Below the pieces are notes generated by a model. That model did no database searches and had not been told where the DNA came from. It worked only from the letters and a program-made list of their open reading frames with translations. The translations under genes were made by a program, and so were the position numbers. Below are positions 40,301-55,300 of a stretch of 64,000 nt of DNA, piece after piece. The DNA lies in assembly GCF_001858045.2 (NCBI RefSeq), contig NC_031965.2, forward strand, positions 34,315,184 through 34,379,183, given 5' to 3'. The first letter of the stretch is position 1. Each line of letters starts with the position of its first letter. This DNA comes from Oreochromis niloticus. Lineage: Eukaryota; Chordata; Actinopteri; Cichliformes; Cichlidae.

Positions 40301-43300
40301 TAGGTTTCTCTAAGTATAATTTATTAAGACAGATTAGAGTTGGGGTGAGGGCGGTTTGGGCTAGCAAATGATTTATTTTATTACCATTCCGACATTGAGA
40401 AAGAAATGGATTAACTCCTGAAAATCTCAAAAGAATGGATTAATTGAAAGAATGGCATAAAGAGCTCTACTCTGTAGAAGGACTTTTGCATAACAATACC
40501 TTAACCCCACATTAAATTACAACAAACAGCCCCAACATAAATATGAATTACATTAACTGTTATTGTAACCTGGTGTGTAAGATCAGATCGCTGACTGTCC
40601 ACTTTAATCAGTCTAATAACATGTTGTCGGATCAATGTGGCCAGGTGTTCTTCCATTTTGAAATAACCTATTTTGCTGGCCAGTCAGGAGCGCATCCCAT
40701 ATAGCTGGATACTGCTGATCAGCATGACCGATGGACAGTCAGACATTTCCCGCGGGAGATGGTCACAGAGGGGTTGAAGGAATAGCACAATGATCATGGA
40801 GCACATTGTGCAGAATGCAGAGAACGAGATTCGATTTGCTATCACTCTGAGCCTTGTTTGCAAGCTAGCATTGGACTATTTTGTTTCTCTAAGATGAGAA
40901 CAGAAGCTGCTGTTAAATGGTGTGCTTAGCGATCATGCTTGAAATCACTAAATATACATTTCAGCTCAGGTTAAACAACTTTTCATGTGAGTTTGAAAAC
41001 AATAACTTCCAGCTTGAGCAGCCAAGGCCATGTACTGATTCTCTAGAATGCCCATCACTAGTTGTTTTGTTTGTACCCATTAAAAACTAGCTAAAGTTCA
41101 TCCTTTTAGTCTTACCACCTGGTCAAAGCCAACCATGTATCTGCGCTGCCATACGTTCTCCCTTGTGCTGAAATACAATCTGTGCTGCAGCAAGCAACAC
41201 TGTTAAAGGCTTCTGAGTACACCCTCCTTTCTTTTCATGTGCCAACTCAATGTTATTTTCATTAACACCTTAAAATTTCAATAACAACATCTTGCCCTTT
41301 AATTAAATCCATTAAATCACAAAATCAAATGCTACTTAAATTCAATTCAGCAATAATTCCACCCAACCAGTTACAAAGCATCACTGCTTAAGTAAACAAA
41401 TTGACCTTTTCAGCTCAAATTGGTTGTCTTCTGTCATTAGCAAAGAAAACACCAGCAGATGTAATGAAGATCCATACAGAGCATTCTGCGTGATCAGATG
41501 ACCAAACTCCTCATCCATCTCAGTGCATCTTGATGGGAAATACTGAAATAAATGTAATATACTATACAAAGTGAATGGTTAGTACTCCTTTAAATGGTAA
41601 AGACATGCAGTGAAGCAAAATTCTGTGAGCTATAAGTGCACTCCTAAGCAATATCACTTGAAAGTCAGATGGTTCAAAATATATTACTATACATTTTAAT
41701 TGCATTTTAATCCGTTTTTTTGACCAGTGTTATTATGTTAAATGAATCAATCATAAAAATAAAAGTATTGAGTATTTAAAGTATCAAAGTATTAAACTGT
41801 GCAAACCCATCCTTGCTGATCTCAGTTGATGACTCAACTAATATCCTCCTAGGCTATTTGGTAAATCTTCTATTAGGGTGCATTATTCAATTCAATTTTA
41901 TTTATATAGCGCCAAATCACAACAAAGGTCGCCTCAAGGCGCTTCGTAGGTACAGAGAAAAACCCAACAATCATATGACCCCCTATGAGCAAGCGCTTTG
42001 GTGACAGTGGGAAGGAAAAACTCCCTTTTAACAGGAAGAAACCTCCGGCAGAACCAGGCTCAGGGAGGGGCGGGGCCATCTGCTGCGACCGGTTGGGGTG
42101 AGAGAAGGAAAACAGGATGAAAGACATGCTGTGGAAGAGAGACAGAGATTAATAACAGATATGATTCGATGCAGAGAGGTCTATTAATACATAGTGAGTG
42201 ATAAAGGTGACTGGAAAGGAAAAACTCAATGCATCATGGGAATCCCCCGGCAGCCTACGTCTATTGCAGCATAACTAAGGGAGGATTCAGGGTCACCTGG
42301 TCCAGCCCTAACTATATGCTTTAGCAAAAAGGAAAGTTTTAAGCCTAATCTTGAAAGTAGAGATAGTGTCTGTCTCCCGAATCCAAACTGGAAGCTGGTT
42401 CCACAGAAGAGGGGCCTGAAAACTGAAGGCTCTCCCTCCCATTCTACTTTTAAATACTTTAGGAACAACAAGTAGGCCTGCAGTGCGAGAGCGAAGTGCT
42501 CTAATAGGGTGATATGGTACTACAAGGTCATTAAGATAAGATGGGGCCTGATTATTTAAGACCTTGTATGTGAGGAGCAGGATTTTGAATTCAGTTCTGG
42601 ATTTAACAGGAAGCCAATGAAGTTCTTATTAAGTTCACATAGCTGCTGCAGATCTGTAAAACTTTGCAGCACAGCAGCTTTATTTCATGCTGCTTCTAAC
42701 TTAATCAATAGTTAGATTTGTTGTCACTGATGCCTGTGGTGTTCTGAATTTCCATGTGTGCACAAGGAAAGGTGGGAAGGTCTCAGAAAAGAACCATACT
42801 GCCATATATATATCAATATACATAAACGTTGATGGAATTAGTTTTCCTTTGACTATAGTGGTCTTGACTGAACTATATTGACAGTACAGGCCTCAATGTA
42901 TGAACTTTTTTCAGTTGCTCTTTGCTGGAGGGATGGTGCTGCTCTATGCAATGCAAGAAAACCTTCACTTTAAAATACCCCAAAGGATTTTTGCAGTGGA
43001 TTAGTAAGGAAACATCTAGACTATATTTGTCTTTAGAAATTCTTGTGCAATTATGGTGGAATGCCTTGGATTGTTATCCCTCTTCAGTCAGATTTCTGTA
43101 GACTGGTAGCATTTAATTATATTTACAGGCCTCTGTGGTGTGAAAAGCCCCAGCACCTTTGGTATTGCAGCTCTAAATCATCACACTATGCTGCCTTGGT
43201 ACACAACATTCACCATCACAGCAAACATGCTGGACCCCATCTGAGCCAAGCAAATTTATGTGGGTCTCATCTGACCATAGAATCATTTTGCAATGTTCAT

Positions 43301-46300
43301 CAGATTCAGAGCAAGATTTATTCCTGGGATGGCAGCCATAGAGGTTGACCTTACACAATGTCCTTGCACTGCTTTAACCTCCACAGAAACTCAGATTACC
43401 ATTGATAACCACTTTGCCAAGTGTGAAGTAGTTCCAGTGAACCATAGAGCACTGATAAATAACTATATAAACATAAATATATAAAAATATAAATATACAA
43501 ACATATAGTTGTTAGCGGCTTTATAGTTTTTAAAAGTTTCTTTAAAACTACACTGATTTGTTTCATTTGTGGATTTAAAATTCTGAAGTTAAATGCCAAT
43601 TGCCACATAAAACCTACATGAAAACAGGATGAATACACAAACACCACATGTAAACGTAAACTTGCCCAGGTAAAACCTAGGCCATCACCTTAGAATGAAT
43701 ATTATTGAATAGTTTCTACTTGCTGGCAATTATGGCTGACTCGGAAACTGGACTACAGGACAGAATGACAAACCCTAGGAGTCAAAATGTTGTCGAGTGC
43801 AGCAGATTACAACCCAAATACAAGGCATACCGAGACAAAAAACAAAAACAGAGTGAGCAGTTTATTTGGTTTACTGTTAAATGCAAAAAAACGAGAGAGA
43901 AAAAAAAGGAAATCTAAAAAAATTCAAGAAGCCCAGGAAGAACACACAACAACACTGACTACAGACGTGAAACATGAAGTGACTGACTACACACAGACAT
44001 AAGACCCTAACACCCTTAACCCTTGTATGGTGTTCGTATTTTTGTTACTCAGCCAGTGTTCATGGGTCTGGTGGCCCCGCTAGAGTTTTGGCTTTCCAAT
44101 TAACACTATCAAACAATTTTATGTTAAATTACTCAACAGATGTTTACTTTATCCCAATTACGAGCCATGTGAACAGCAAACATGGTTAATTTTTTCCTTT
44201 TACCTTTGTTCGATCACATTTATGAATTAATGTGCTTCTCGTTTTTTGTCAATAAAATGTTATAAAAAAAATAAAATCAGTTCTAATCAAGTGTACATAT
44301 CCTTATACCATATTTTGCAGGTTTTGATGGTATATACTGCCTAAAGGGGCAACGGCCTCTAAATGGCATGGGTCTCACAGACCCGAACACCATACAAGGG
44401 TTAAACTCTATGAAGAAAGACAGGCGGAAAGCCTAATAAAAGGAACACATTGAGTTATACTAAATAAACTCTAACCAGGATACTAAAGCAAAAGAAAAAA
44501 AATTACAACAAAAAACAGGAACTGAACTAAAGAACTAAAGGCTAAAGATATAAAGGAAGATGAAACTCAAATATGAACAATAAACAAACTAAGAACCAAA
44601 TGGAACATTAAACAATAAACAGGAATTCAAAGTAGGTCAAGGACCCAGGACCATGACACTGTGCTGACTTCTTCCAGTAAAATGGATTTGTTGTCACAAA
44701 GGTTATGTCCAAATGCTGTGCTATGATAAAATGCTATTGGGGCTAAACCTCCCTGGACGGCTAGATTATTTTTACTTTCCCTTTTAAAAATCGTATAACA
44801 GCATGAACCAGAGGCCAGAAGTCTGTTAATATTATCTAGTAAAGTCAATCACAGTGACAGTTCTGTTATCAGGAATAAAACTGTTCAAACCTAAATGCTA
44901 ATGGTAATGCTCGTACAATAATCCACAGGTTACTTTCAGAGCTGTTCTACAAATCAGTTGCTTGACTTCATTCTGAAGCATAAATCCCTTTTTTCTTTCT
45001 TCAGTAACTGTAAGAGATGCCACATGTGTTACATGTTTAAATGTGCCACCATGCAGTTTCCTGTAGTTTCATATGTACAGCATACAACTTGTTTGGTAAC
45101 TTCAGTTTTTTGAAAACTTTGTAACCAGCTTCCTTGTGTTTTGTTAAATCCCTGTTTACTTATTTTGTTAGTACTATCTTAGGTACAGATTATAGCATAA
45201 GTGGGTTATACTCTATGTTCTTCTCTACAGTTACATTCTCCTGTGTAACTGCACAAGATGGCAGTGAGCTTGGAGACCTGAGCCACATTCCCATCCATAC
45301 ATAATTACTGCTTGTGATGAAATACACTTTGACAACTGTTCCTAACAGAATACTATTTGTGCCAGATGTCTTATTTTAGAGACACAATTTTGTCATTGCC
45401 TCAGCTGCATATAAAAGAAAATGCCTGAATGCCAGTTTAAATAACTTAAAAGACAATTTGCAGACTTTGGAGGCTACAACTGGTAATATAGCAGGTTAAA
45501 ATGGTTTGTAGTAGTGTTACTATGTTCTAAGTCTTGTTTCTGTATTCATTAGACTCAATCAGATATTTATATGGTGGCTGCTGATTTGACACCAACCACA
45601 CAAGGAGTAATGATAATTTATCAGTATTTAAGAACTCCCAAGAAGAGAAAATCTTCAAAAGTACCTTGTTAGAATTGACTAGAATCACTAGAATATATTG
45701 TACGTATAAAGCTGTGGTACAATTTATTACCACAGGCAAAAGAACACATAGAACTGTTAATGCTTTCAATGTTTTAAAAAAATCAAAGAAAGTTTGCCTT
45801 TTTTTTGATTTTCCCACCTAATTGTTATAAACAAGCATGAAAGCTCTGGCAGCAGCATGGCCATAATCCTTTGGATCAATGGCATAATTCAGACAAGCAT
45901 CACCAAGCGGATATTCTGACAATAAAGGTCAAAGCTATCATCAACAATCCACAGTGAAATGAAGAAGGTGGGGGACAGGAGAATAATGACACAGGAAGGT
46001 GAGGGCAAATGGTCCACTTGCTGTAAACTAAGGGAGTATCAGAAGCCACTGGACAACATTTCTGTGTCTAGCAGCAGACTTTAGGAAAGCAACATACATT
46101 AAGGTCTTTTTTGCAGGATATCTTGCACATCCTGCAAGTCTGTCTATGAAAATCTTGCTACGTATTTTACAGAATGTTTTGAATATGGCAAGAAACCTAA
46201 GGTAAAATCTGATGTCTTCAATGAAATTGGACAAAGTCAGACTGTACATAATTAAAACCCTAACTGGTAACCAAGAAGTACCTGTCAGTGAAAAACAAAT

Positions 46301-49300
46301 GCAAATGGTATTCTTAGTACAGTTACATTTTTAATAGGGTTGTCAAGATTTAATATGCTTTTTATGTTCTATTTTAAATATAACACGTCTTTTCAAGATT
46401 TACAAAATAAATGCAGTATGTTTAATATACAATTACAACTTTTTTTTGAATACTAGTGCTATAAATGCAGGTAAACTGCGTTTGATCTGGTTTTGTCAGG
46501 ATCCATGTAAAGTATTGACCTGCATAACTCTGGGTGTGAAGGCGCAGGTCAAAGCGTCTAGAGCTCAGTGTTTCAAAGACGTCTGTACTGTAGCTGTGAT
46601 AACACAGCTTAGACTTTGCTTTTATCTTGCTGAAGTCTTTTCCATTATGTGATGAAACGTGTTCCTCAAAGCATTTTTTGCTATTAAAAAGATGGACTTG
46701 TTACTGGCTTGTGTGAAATCTCAGGATGAGCCACTAAACACCATGAATGCAGGATCCAAAGCCAGGCGTGTTTATCAAGGTTATAAGAACACTTTGTTAA
46801 GGAAATGGGAGACAGAAAGTGGTCCAGTGTTTTAAAACCCAGTGTAATACTGAAAAAAAGCATATCTTCTCTGCACAAACAAAAAGACAAAAGAGGCCAT
46901 AGTGTGCATGTTGTTATGGGTCTCATGCTGAAATGACTGATTCTAGCATTTTTCTTGGTAAACCAAAATGGCTGTAATTTCATGTGTGAAATTACCTTCT
47001 GACTCAATAAGGGCCTAATTATTCAGTAAAAATGCGCCAGAACGGTAGACTGGCTCACACACAGTAACTGGCTCACGCACAGTCCAACAGATGCTTAAAT
47101 GTGAAGTCGACTTCAATGTTAAGAAACCCAGTGCCTGCTGATGTACATGTGAAGGCTAAAGAATATTTGCTGGCAGCATAAAAGTCTGTCATTTTCATTT
47201 CTACTATTAGCTAATATTGCCCTTAACTTGAATCATGCTTTTGTTGCTCATTCACTAGCCTTTTGTTTCTATTATCAATTGCATCTTTTAACCAGTGTGT
47301 ATTAAAGGCTTTCTCTTTAGTTAAATGAATTCTAAGGGTTGTAGGGCAGGTATACCCATTCAACAGTCTACAACAGTAAAAGGAACCCCATCAATGCTTG
47401 ACACCTGTATGAGTACATTTGTTTACTTTGGGCAACATATAAGGTCCTCAATGACAGTGCCAAGAATTCAAGACAGGTTACTTTCTCTCACATGTTACGC
47501 TTCCTCTTGAACTACACATTGAATAACATATGTCTATGAAGTGGTTAGTAATCTGGCCTACAATACCTTACTCAGGGACATATCAAAGCATGTTTCTGGG
47601 TAAACAGCAGCCTCCCTAATTAATATAAGACTATTTACACTATCTCAAAATTCTGATATAAAAAGAGTGACTCTCCACAGTAAAGTGCAATTAGATCCCA
47701 GTGAATGAACTACTCAGTCACAATGACTAAGGTGTGATTTTTCTATATTTAGTCATGAAATTTAACTACTACAGTAGGCAAGAGTGGTTGATTTATTTTA
47801 GACTGACACTATGGCTAAAAAGAAGAAGAAGAAACTCTTTATTTTTTGAATCTCTTCAATATGAGCACTAATTTGCCCTGCTATCTAACCTCAAGTAACT
47901 AAACTTATCCAAAGGGTACCTTTTATTATTTTTTTTTACCATCACTCTGTTCACAGTGACTATTAACAACAACGTCACCTGCTTGATCATTTTGCAACAG
48001 CATCCACATTATGAAGCAGTTTCTCATTAGGAGAGAGATCACAGTAGCATTTTCACCACGTGAACAACGCTAGCTGACTTTAGCCGGCAGTGTTTCTGTA
48101 TTTGCAGCATGTATCAGAAGACATGCTTTCTGCATAGACTACAACAAAATCTATGTCCTGTTTCTGTAAAAACTGAGACAAGTCTAATATCACCAACTAA
48201 GCTCATAATTTAGCTTTAATTGAATGCAATAACACATGCATACCCTGTCTTCTATTAGTTGAAAACAATACACTTGAAATGAAGAGAATCTGACAGCACA
48301 TACAGAAAGAAAAACCTGGCAGGTCTTGGACCAGAATAGATCAATGCAAATGTGTGTTGCTCCAGATGACAGCACCGCTGGATGGCTCTGGACAATTCAT
48401 CTGGTTGGACTGCAAAGTGATGAGATACGCAATATTGCAGAGTGCAAGATGGTGATGAAGGCTGTGGTGATTAATAGCTTAGCACATAAAGTAGGGATAT
48501 TCTCCTTACAGACCAGGAACCTGACAACAACACACTCAGCGAATTATTTCAATTAAACCACAGCTCGACCAACAAAAGCAATTTTTTTTTCCAGAAATGT
48601 TTAACATACATATTATGGTGGCTGTAAGTTCATATAGTGGATTTGAAAGTGTGACATAAAATATATCTCCAAAATGGATACAAATTTCTGGCAGTAAACA
48701 GCCATAATGACAGGGAGTAGTGGTAATTTGCCATTAAAAGTACTAAGGTAGTACAATGATTGCAAAAGAAGAAAACACTGATGTGAATAATGTCGTTAAT
48801 GTTTCAAGCATTGAAAACGGTTAATGACTGTTAATGGTTTGTTAGGTCTTAGTAATACATGCTTTCTGGGGAAAACAGTTGAAAGTTTGTTTACAATGTA
48901 AGCTCTCTAGGATGCTTAAAAAAATTATAATCCTAACATTCAAATTCTTTTTGCAAACATAACTGGGCTCTTTCATGAGTTATGAGCATCGATCCCCCTC
49001 TTTACAACCTTTTTTTGGGGGGGACTTTTGGGAAAAATCAGGCAGTTTCTGCTTACATGATTGATCTAGCAAGAGCGTCTCCGTCTTTCTGACATGTTTC
49101 AGAAGGCTTTTTAACTCAACAGACAGGCTTAAATATTTAACAGTCAGTAAGTCACAGAGAGTACTATTGGGCAATTGCCAGTGCAAAATCCACCTATTCA
49201 ATCTATATTTCATGGTCATGAATGAGTGAAAGACTGGCCTTTCTTTATATAACATTTTCATGATGGGAGGGGGACTTGTTAATGTCCACATACAGAAGTA

Positions 49301-52300
49301 AAGTAAGCAGTATCAAGAGGAATGAACTGTGCTATGGCTCTCAAAAGCAATTTCTGAGGTTTTACTAAACCTTTCGTAACCTTTCTAAACCTCACTGATT
49401 TAATTTGAATTGAACTAAATAAACTTAGAGCTGAACAAAGACTGGACTATCATTTCCAGACACTGCTGTTTCCTATGCTAACTGCCACATTTAGAGAAAG
49501 TTACACATCTTTCATTCTGAAAGACGGTGAAACAGTACTGATTAAACTGATTATATCCCATTGATTAGTTGGTACCTAATCAATTTTCACATACGCACTT
49601 TTGCAGAATATTGAGGTTAGAGTATTTTCCACAGTTATTCTTACAGTACATGCAAGAGGCAGCATGTTAAGTAACCAGCTTTACCTTGTCTTTCAGTTTA
49701 TACATGTCACTCACCATAGCTCATAGGCTAAGAAGAAAAAGTGTATTAAAATTCATCATATGAACCAACGGTCTTTAGGGAAATGTAGCCATGATGTAGG
49801 CTCCAAGAAGATGCTGTGCAAAAAACACAGCATGGAGGAAGCACAGCGTGATCTGTGGTATTTTCAGGTGAGGGCACTACCTGTAATGAAGTGCCCCTCA
49901 AGGACAAATACCTATCAGAAGTGATGTCCCAGAGGACAATCTCAAGCACTTTTCTAAAAAGGATGAAAAATGTCAGTGTGTTACTACACCTTATACAGCA
50001 ACTGTGTCTGGCCTCAACGTGGCATTTAAGTTGTGTGGCCGTGGCACAAATCCTAGTACCAAGAATTCAAGACTTTAAAAAAAGGTTGATTTTGTAAGAG
50101 AATGGATGTGTAGCCTCATCGAAACCACTTTACTTTTGTATGCTAGAGGCAAGAGAAATATTCCCAAAACCTTAAATCTACTAGCTGAGCACTATGTGTC
50201 ATAGCCTATAGCTAACTAAGAACAACATCTTTACATATTATTTGACATAACATCATGGGTGCATGAGTTTATGCACAGTATTAAGTATTAGTATTAGGTC
50301 TGTTGATTTGGCTGCAGACACAGTATCTGCTCATTAGCCCCTTTGCTGTCAGTTGCTCTTGGCACAACTGACAGTGAAACCAACCTAAACTGTGGACTTC
50401 TGTGCACACACGCACACACACACAAGCAGTGTCATGCAGGCATATCCAGATATGAAAGGAAAATTGAAAAAATGGAAAATTAGACAGTTAAAAGAGCTAC
50501 TGATTATTTCTTTACCTGAAGAAAACTGAGTTTCATATTTCATCTTCTTCTCGAGGCTAAATTTCAAGAGAACAGAGCATAAAAAAATAATGCTGTTCTA
50601 AATCTGCAGAAGCAAGGGAAACCTATAAAAAAATCCTATGTCTGATATTGAGAATTTCTTACCTTATCCAGTTTTAATATACAGAACATATACAGAGTAT
50701 GGATAAAATGATTTTGATATTTATGTGCTTCAGAAACGACAGACCTCCTGCTAAGTATTTAGTCTCTTTTGTATGATCACACATATTTCTCAACCCTCAG
50801 GGACATTCAAAGAAATCCACAGAGTGGTAGTTTCACTTTGCTAAAAATAAGAAGTGTTTCAGGCCGAGTCTCTGTAGATGAGTTACCAGAAACCTCATCA
50901 CGACTCGAATGTTTTTTGTAATATGCAAAAACAAATGTGACAGTAACAACTGGAAGTGATGTTCAGTAGTTTTTGTATCACAGCTCAATGTCTGTGGAAT
51001 TAGATTACAACAGTCCTTCGGTATCATTTCCAGTTGCATCAGTATATGCTGAATTAACAATCAGAGCAATGGTCAGTAAGTTCCTTATCATGCCATGTTT
51101 GCATTGTTTTCAGGGCTTACAACCTATTACCAAAAAAGGTTTGCATGGTGTGTATAATGTAAACAAGAGCAAAAGTCTCTGTTATGGAAATCATTAAAAG
51201 CTCTCTAAATTATGAGTATATATATATATATTTTTTTAAATCTAAGCTTCAGTATTGGTCATCTTAATATTATAAAGAATTAAATACATGGTCTGGTTGA
51301 TTTGCAAATCAGGGCATTATTTTTTTACCTACATTTTATACAATGTTACAACCCTTTTTTCTTCGGAAAGGAGGGCCGTATGGATTGATGGATGGTTAAA
51401 AATGAGTTATCAATTTTGTTGGACACGCACAGATTTCAATTTAAAATTAAAATTGTTTACAAATATTCTGAACCATGAATCAGGAATATCTTGTAACATG
51501 ATCAGGAACAGCAACAGTGGAGTATGCAGCTACAAAGAGGGGTCCTCCTAAATAAAGGTCTGGAGCAAAGTCCATGGAGTGTGGGGTCTCAAGCCTTCCT
51601 CATATGTCTTCAGAGGGAATTTTTGTAGGTACATGACAATTATGACTTATATAGCTAGGTGCTGCTGGTAAATCTTTGTGGGGATGGAAATTGTAAGACT
51701 GTAAAACTTCTGTCTAGTATGACAGTAATGAAGCACCTTTGGGTAAATGCAAACATCCTGACATATAGTTAGACTGGTTAAAAATTACAGTTTATCATAG
51801 CCAATAATGGCCATCATGTTCAGTAAAAGAATAAATTCAAGTCATGATTAACTTGCTGGTTTTTGAATGTTCATGGTTGGCTGGGCCTTTCTGCCTGTTT
51901 TCCATGTGCCTGTGTGGGTTTCCTCTGCGTGATCTAGTTTTCTCCCACAGTCTAAAGACACGTATGTTAGGTAACATACGTGTCTTTGGTGATTCTAAAC
52001 TGGCTGGATGTGAGGGTGAATGTGTGATTGTCTGTCTCTCTCTGGAAGCACTGTGATGAACTGGTGACCTGGGTGTACCCTATACCCCTCCCTATGACAG
52101 CTGTGATAGGCATTATCCCCACCATGACCCTGCACTCAATAAACGGTTACGAAAACGAATGCCCTGATGACTAACTCAGCAAACACATTTAATGCCCAAT
52201 AAAAGAAATCAGTTTGTTCAGGGAGCACAATGAGAGTCTTTCAATGAATGACAATGCTCTACTATCCCATGCCCTAACTGACTAAATTAAATGCAAAGAA

Positions 52301-55300
52301 GGACTTTATATAATCCAATGGATAATGAATAAATAGATAAAAAATAATAATTTAAGTAACAATCAAACCTTTGGTTCACGGGCTGGTCATTTATTTTAAG
52401 AACTGCATCAACATTACATAAAGATAATGAATCAATGAAAAATGTTCAGGGAGCAGCTCCCTGTACCATCTCTCCCTGATTATCAATAGCACTACTGGCT
52501 CTTACTTTGCCACAAAAGGGCACTAGTATAATACCCTGATTCAACTCCCATTTCATAAATCTTTCATCACCAGAAGGTACACAGAGTCAAAGCAGTCAGA
52601 GAGGAGTTTTGACCTTTTCCTGCTGGGCAGAGAGATGCAAGACACTGTAATGACAAACATGCTCTGGTTTTTTGTCCCTTCTAAATCCAAATTACTTCCT
52701 TTGCATACTAGTTAAAGTCACATGTGATGTTCTGTTTTTGTTTCACCCTGTCTCTATATGTTTCCCTAGAACATGACTTGAAGATGAGCTGTCCTCAGAC
52801 TGAGTTTGAGGAGAAGGAAAGTCCTCCTCCGGAGGAGTTAGAGTGTAAAATCTGTTATCAGCGTTACAATGTCCACCACCGGAAGCCTAAAATCCTGGAC
52901 TGCCTTCACCGGGTCTGCGGCCGTTGTCTCATTAAAATCCTGGATATTGCTGACAGTGCAGGCTGCATCTCCTGCCCCTTTTGCCGACACCAAACTGAGA
53001 TCACTGAGCAGGAGATTTCAGCCCTGCCTGATGATGTTAACATCATGTCCCACTTGGTGATGCGGGACAAATCCTGGAACTCCGACCAAAACAGGGAGGT
53101 GGTCTTGACTCCAAAGAGTTTCTCCTCCTCCAGCCCATCTCGTGACTCATCCAACTGCCTGGTAATCACTATAATGGAGGTGCAGAGGGACTCACAACAC
53201 TCTCCAAGCCAAAATGGCAGCTCAGATGTTTATGCTGAGCAAAGCCTGGACTCAGTATCTATAGGCTCTAATGGGCCAGCAGATCAGGATGCCTTGTCCA
53301 AGTTCTGTAATCATGTCCCACGCATCCTGGTCTGGCTTCTGGGTTTCTTATACTTTGGCTCACTTCCTCTTGGAATCTACTTGCTGGTGATTCAGAGAGT
53401 GACTCTGGGCATTGTATGTGTTAGCTTAGTGCCATCAAGCCTGACAGTTTGCCTGGTCTATGGATTCTGCCAGTGCCTTTGTCAAGGCATGTGTGACTGC
53501 TCTTCCAGAGGATGATGGGATCCTGAAAACCGGTTGTCCTAGGATAGGAAAGAGTCAGCCTGTGGGAGTAGAGGCCTCCAGGTAAAGATGATATCCTCTC
53601 CTGCACAGGCATAACAAGCTGAGCAGTCAGTTACCTTCATGCAAATAAAAGGCCAGTGAGACAAAATAAGTCAGTTTTCAGTGATGTGCTGTGCTTTTGT
53701 TAGACGTACTGCTTCAACGGAGACACCAGCTTGGTCAAGAGAAACAGAGCCACTGGCATGGTCTGTCAGCAGCCTATACCGACTTTTCTGTGATGTATTT
53801 TTGTGACCTTTATTTGTTATGTGTTGTGTGTTGACCTAGTCTAACATAGCATTTGACAACAAACCTTTAACCCTCGACTTGCATAATAACAACACTGACA
53901 GGAGTCCTGTGCCCTCAATTATCAACATTGTTTATGTACAGAAATCCGGGATGCAAACCTTTTTAAATTAAATTTGGGATTATGTGAACTGATATGAAAT
54001 GTGAATACAGTTTTCAAAGCATTATAATGGCTTACAAGAAAGGTCTGTTTATTTACTCGTTTTTCAAACTCGTTTTAATTACTGCAATTGACAGCTGCCA
54101 ACAACAAAAAGAAAATAAATTGGGTGTGATTTAGGTCTGTGGTTATCTATGGTTTATTATGAACTAGTCTGCTGATGAGCCTGCTGATCGTGCATTTTTG
54201 TTACAACAGTTTAATATCCTACTTGAAACACTGTTCCTCAAAGTGAGTGTGAAGGACAGGTCATAATGTGAGAACTGCAAACACAGTGACTTGACATTTT
54301 CTGTATGTTATCCATCTGGCTCGATTTCTCAGCTTTCCTCACTTTTGAAAAAAACTATCTGCATGCAAAGCATGTTTTTTGCCATGACAAAATACAAAAC
54401 ACTAATGAAAACCTGTGACTTGGCCATAATTTATCTGTTACACAAGTAGCACACAGGCAGAGGTGTGACGAGGTTCTTGCTGTTAGTGAATATGCATTTC
54501 TGCACCTCTAGCTTTCACTCCATTCGGGCTACTGTGACAGTGCATGTGAGGCATAAACTAGGCTCATACCTCAGGTTTTTTGATACTTACTGTCAAACAA
54601 CACATCTTCCACTCAGTTTGTCCTTTGGCTTTAGCAACTCTGCTATTCTTGATTTTTTGGTACAGGTAACGAGCTTGTTTTGCTCAAAGATACTATTTAT
54701 GGTAAGATGAGTGTCGTGGTAGAAGCCAAATTTGCACGTTTTGCAACAGCTGTCTTAATTGTCTGCTGCATGTTTAAAAAAAAGGCTCTTCCTACATGTG
54801 TCACCTGGAAATACTGACTCAACAAATTGTGTTTTAATTCAGTTTTATAAAAAAGAAAGTAAGAAAGAAAGAAAGAAGAAAAGTCCAGAATTTTAAATGC
54901 TATTTTTGATCAAGTCTTTTCCTTTGTGTTGCAGAAAGAAATTTCCCTTAAAGCTTTGTTTTGTTGTAGCAGAAATTTCTCTTAATTTTATCCAGCAGTG
55001 CCTGACATTTCCAGAACCAGTTAAAATAGTTTTACCATTTAATTGCTTTAATGGGGCATTTCATTCTGTAAATCAAACAAAATCAAACAAAGTTCATGAG
55101 CAGGAGAGTATAGTACGACCTTTGTTGAATTCAAAAGTAGGCTTTATTTTACTCTTCGGAGAACATTTAGAGTTTTTTCTGTTAAAATGTTGATAACTGA
55201 GGGGCCTAGAACTATTATTTTTCATATATCCAATGACTGAAGTCGGGTAATGGTACATTTCATCAAAACGCAGATGTAGCATTTACAATTCATTTGAGTG

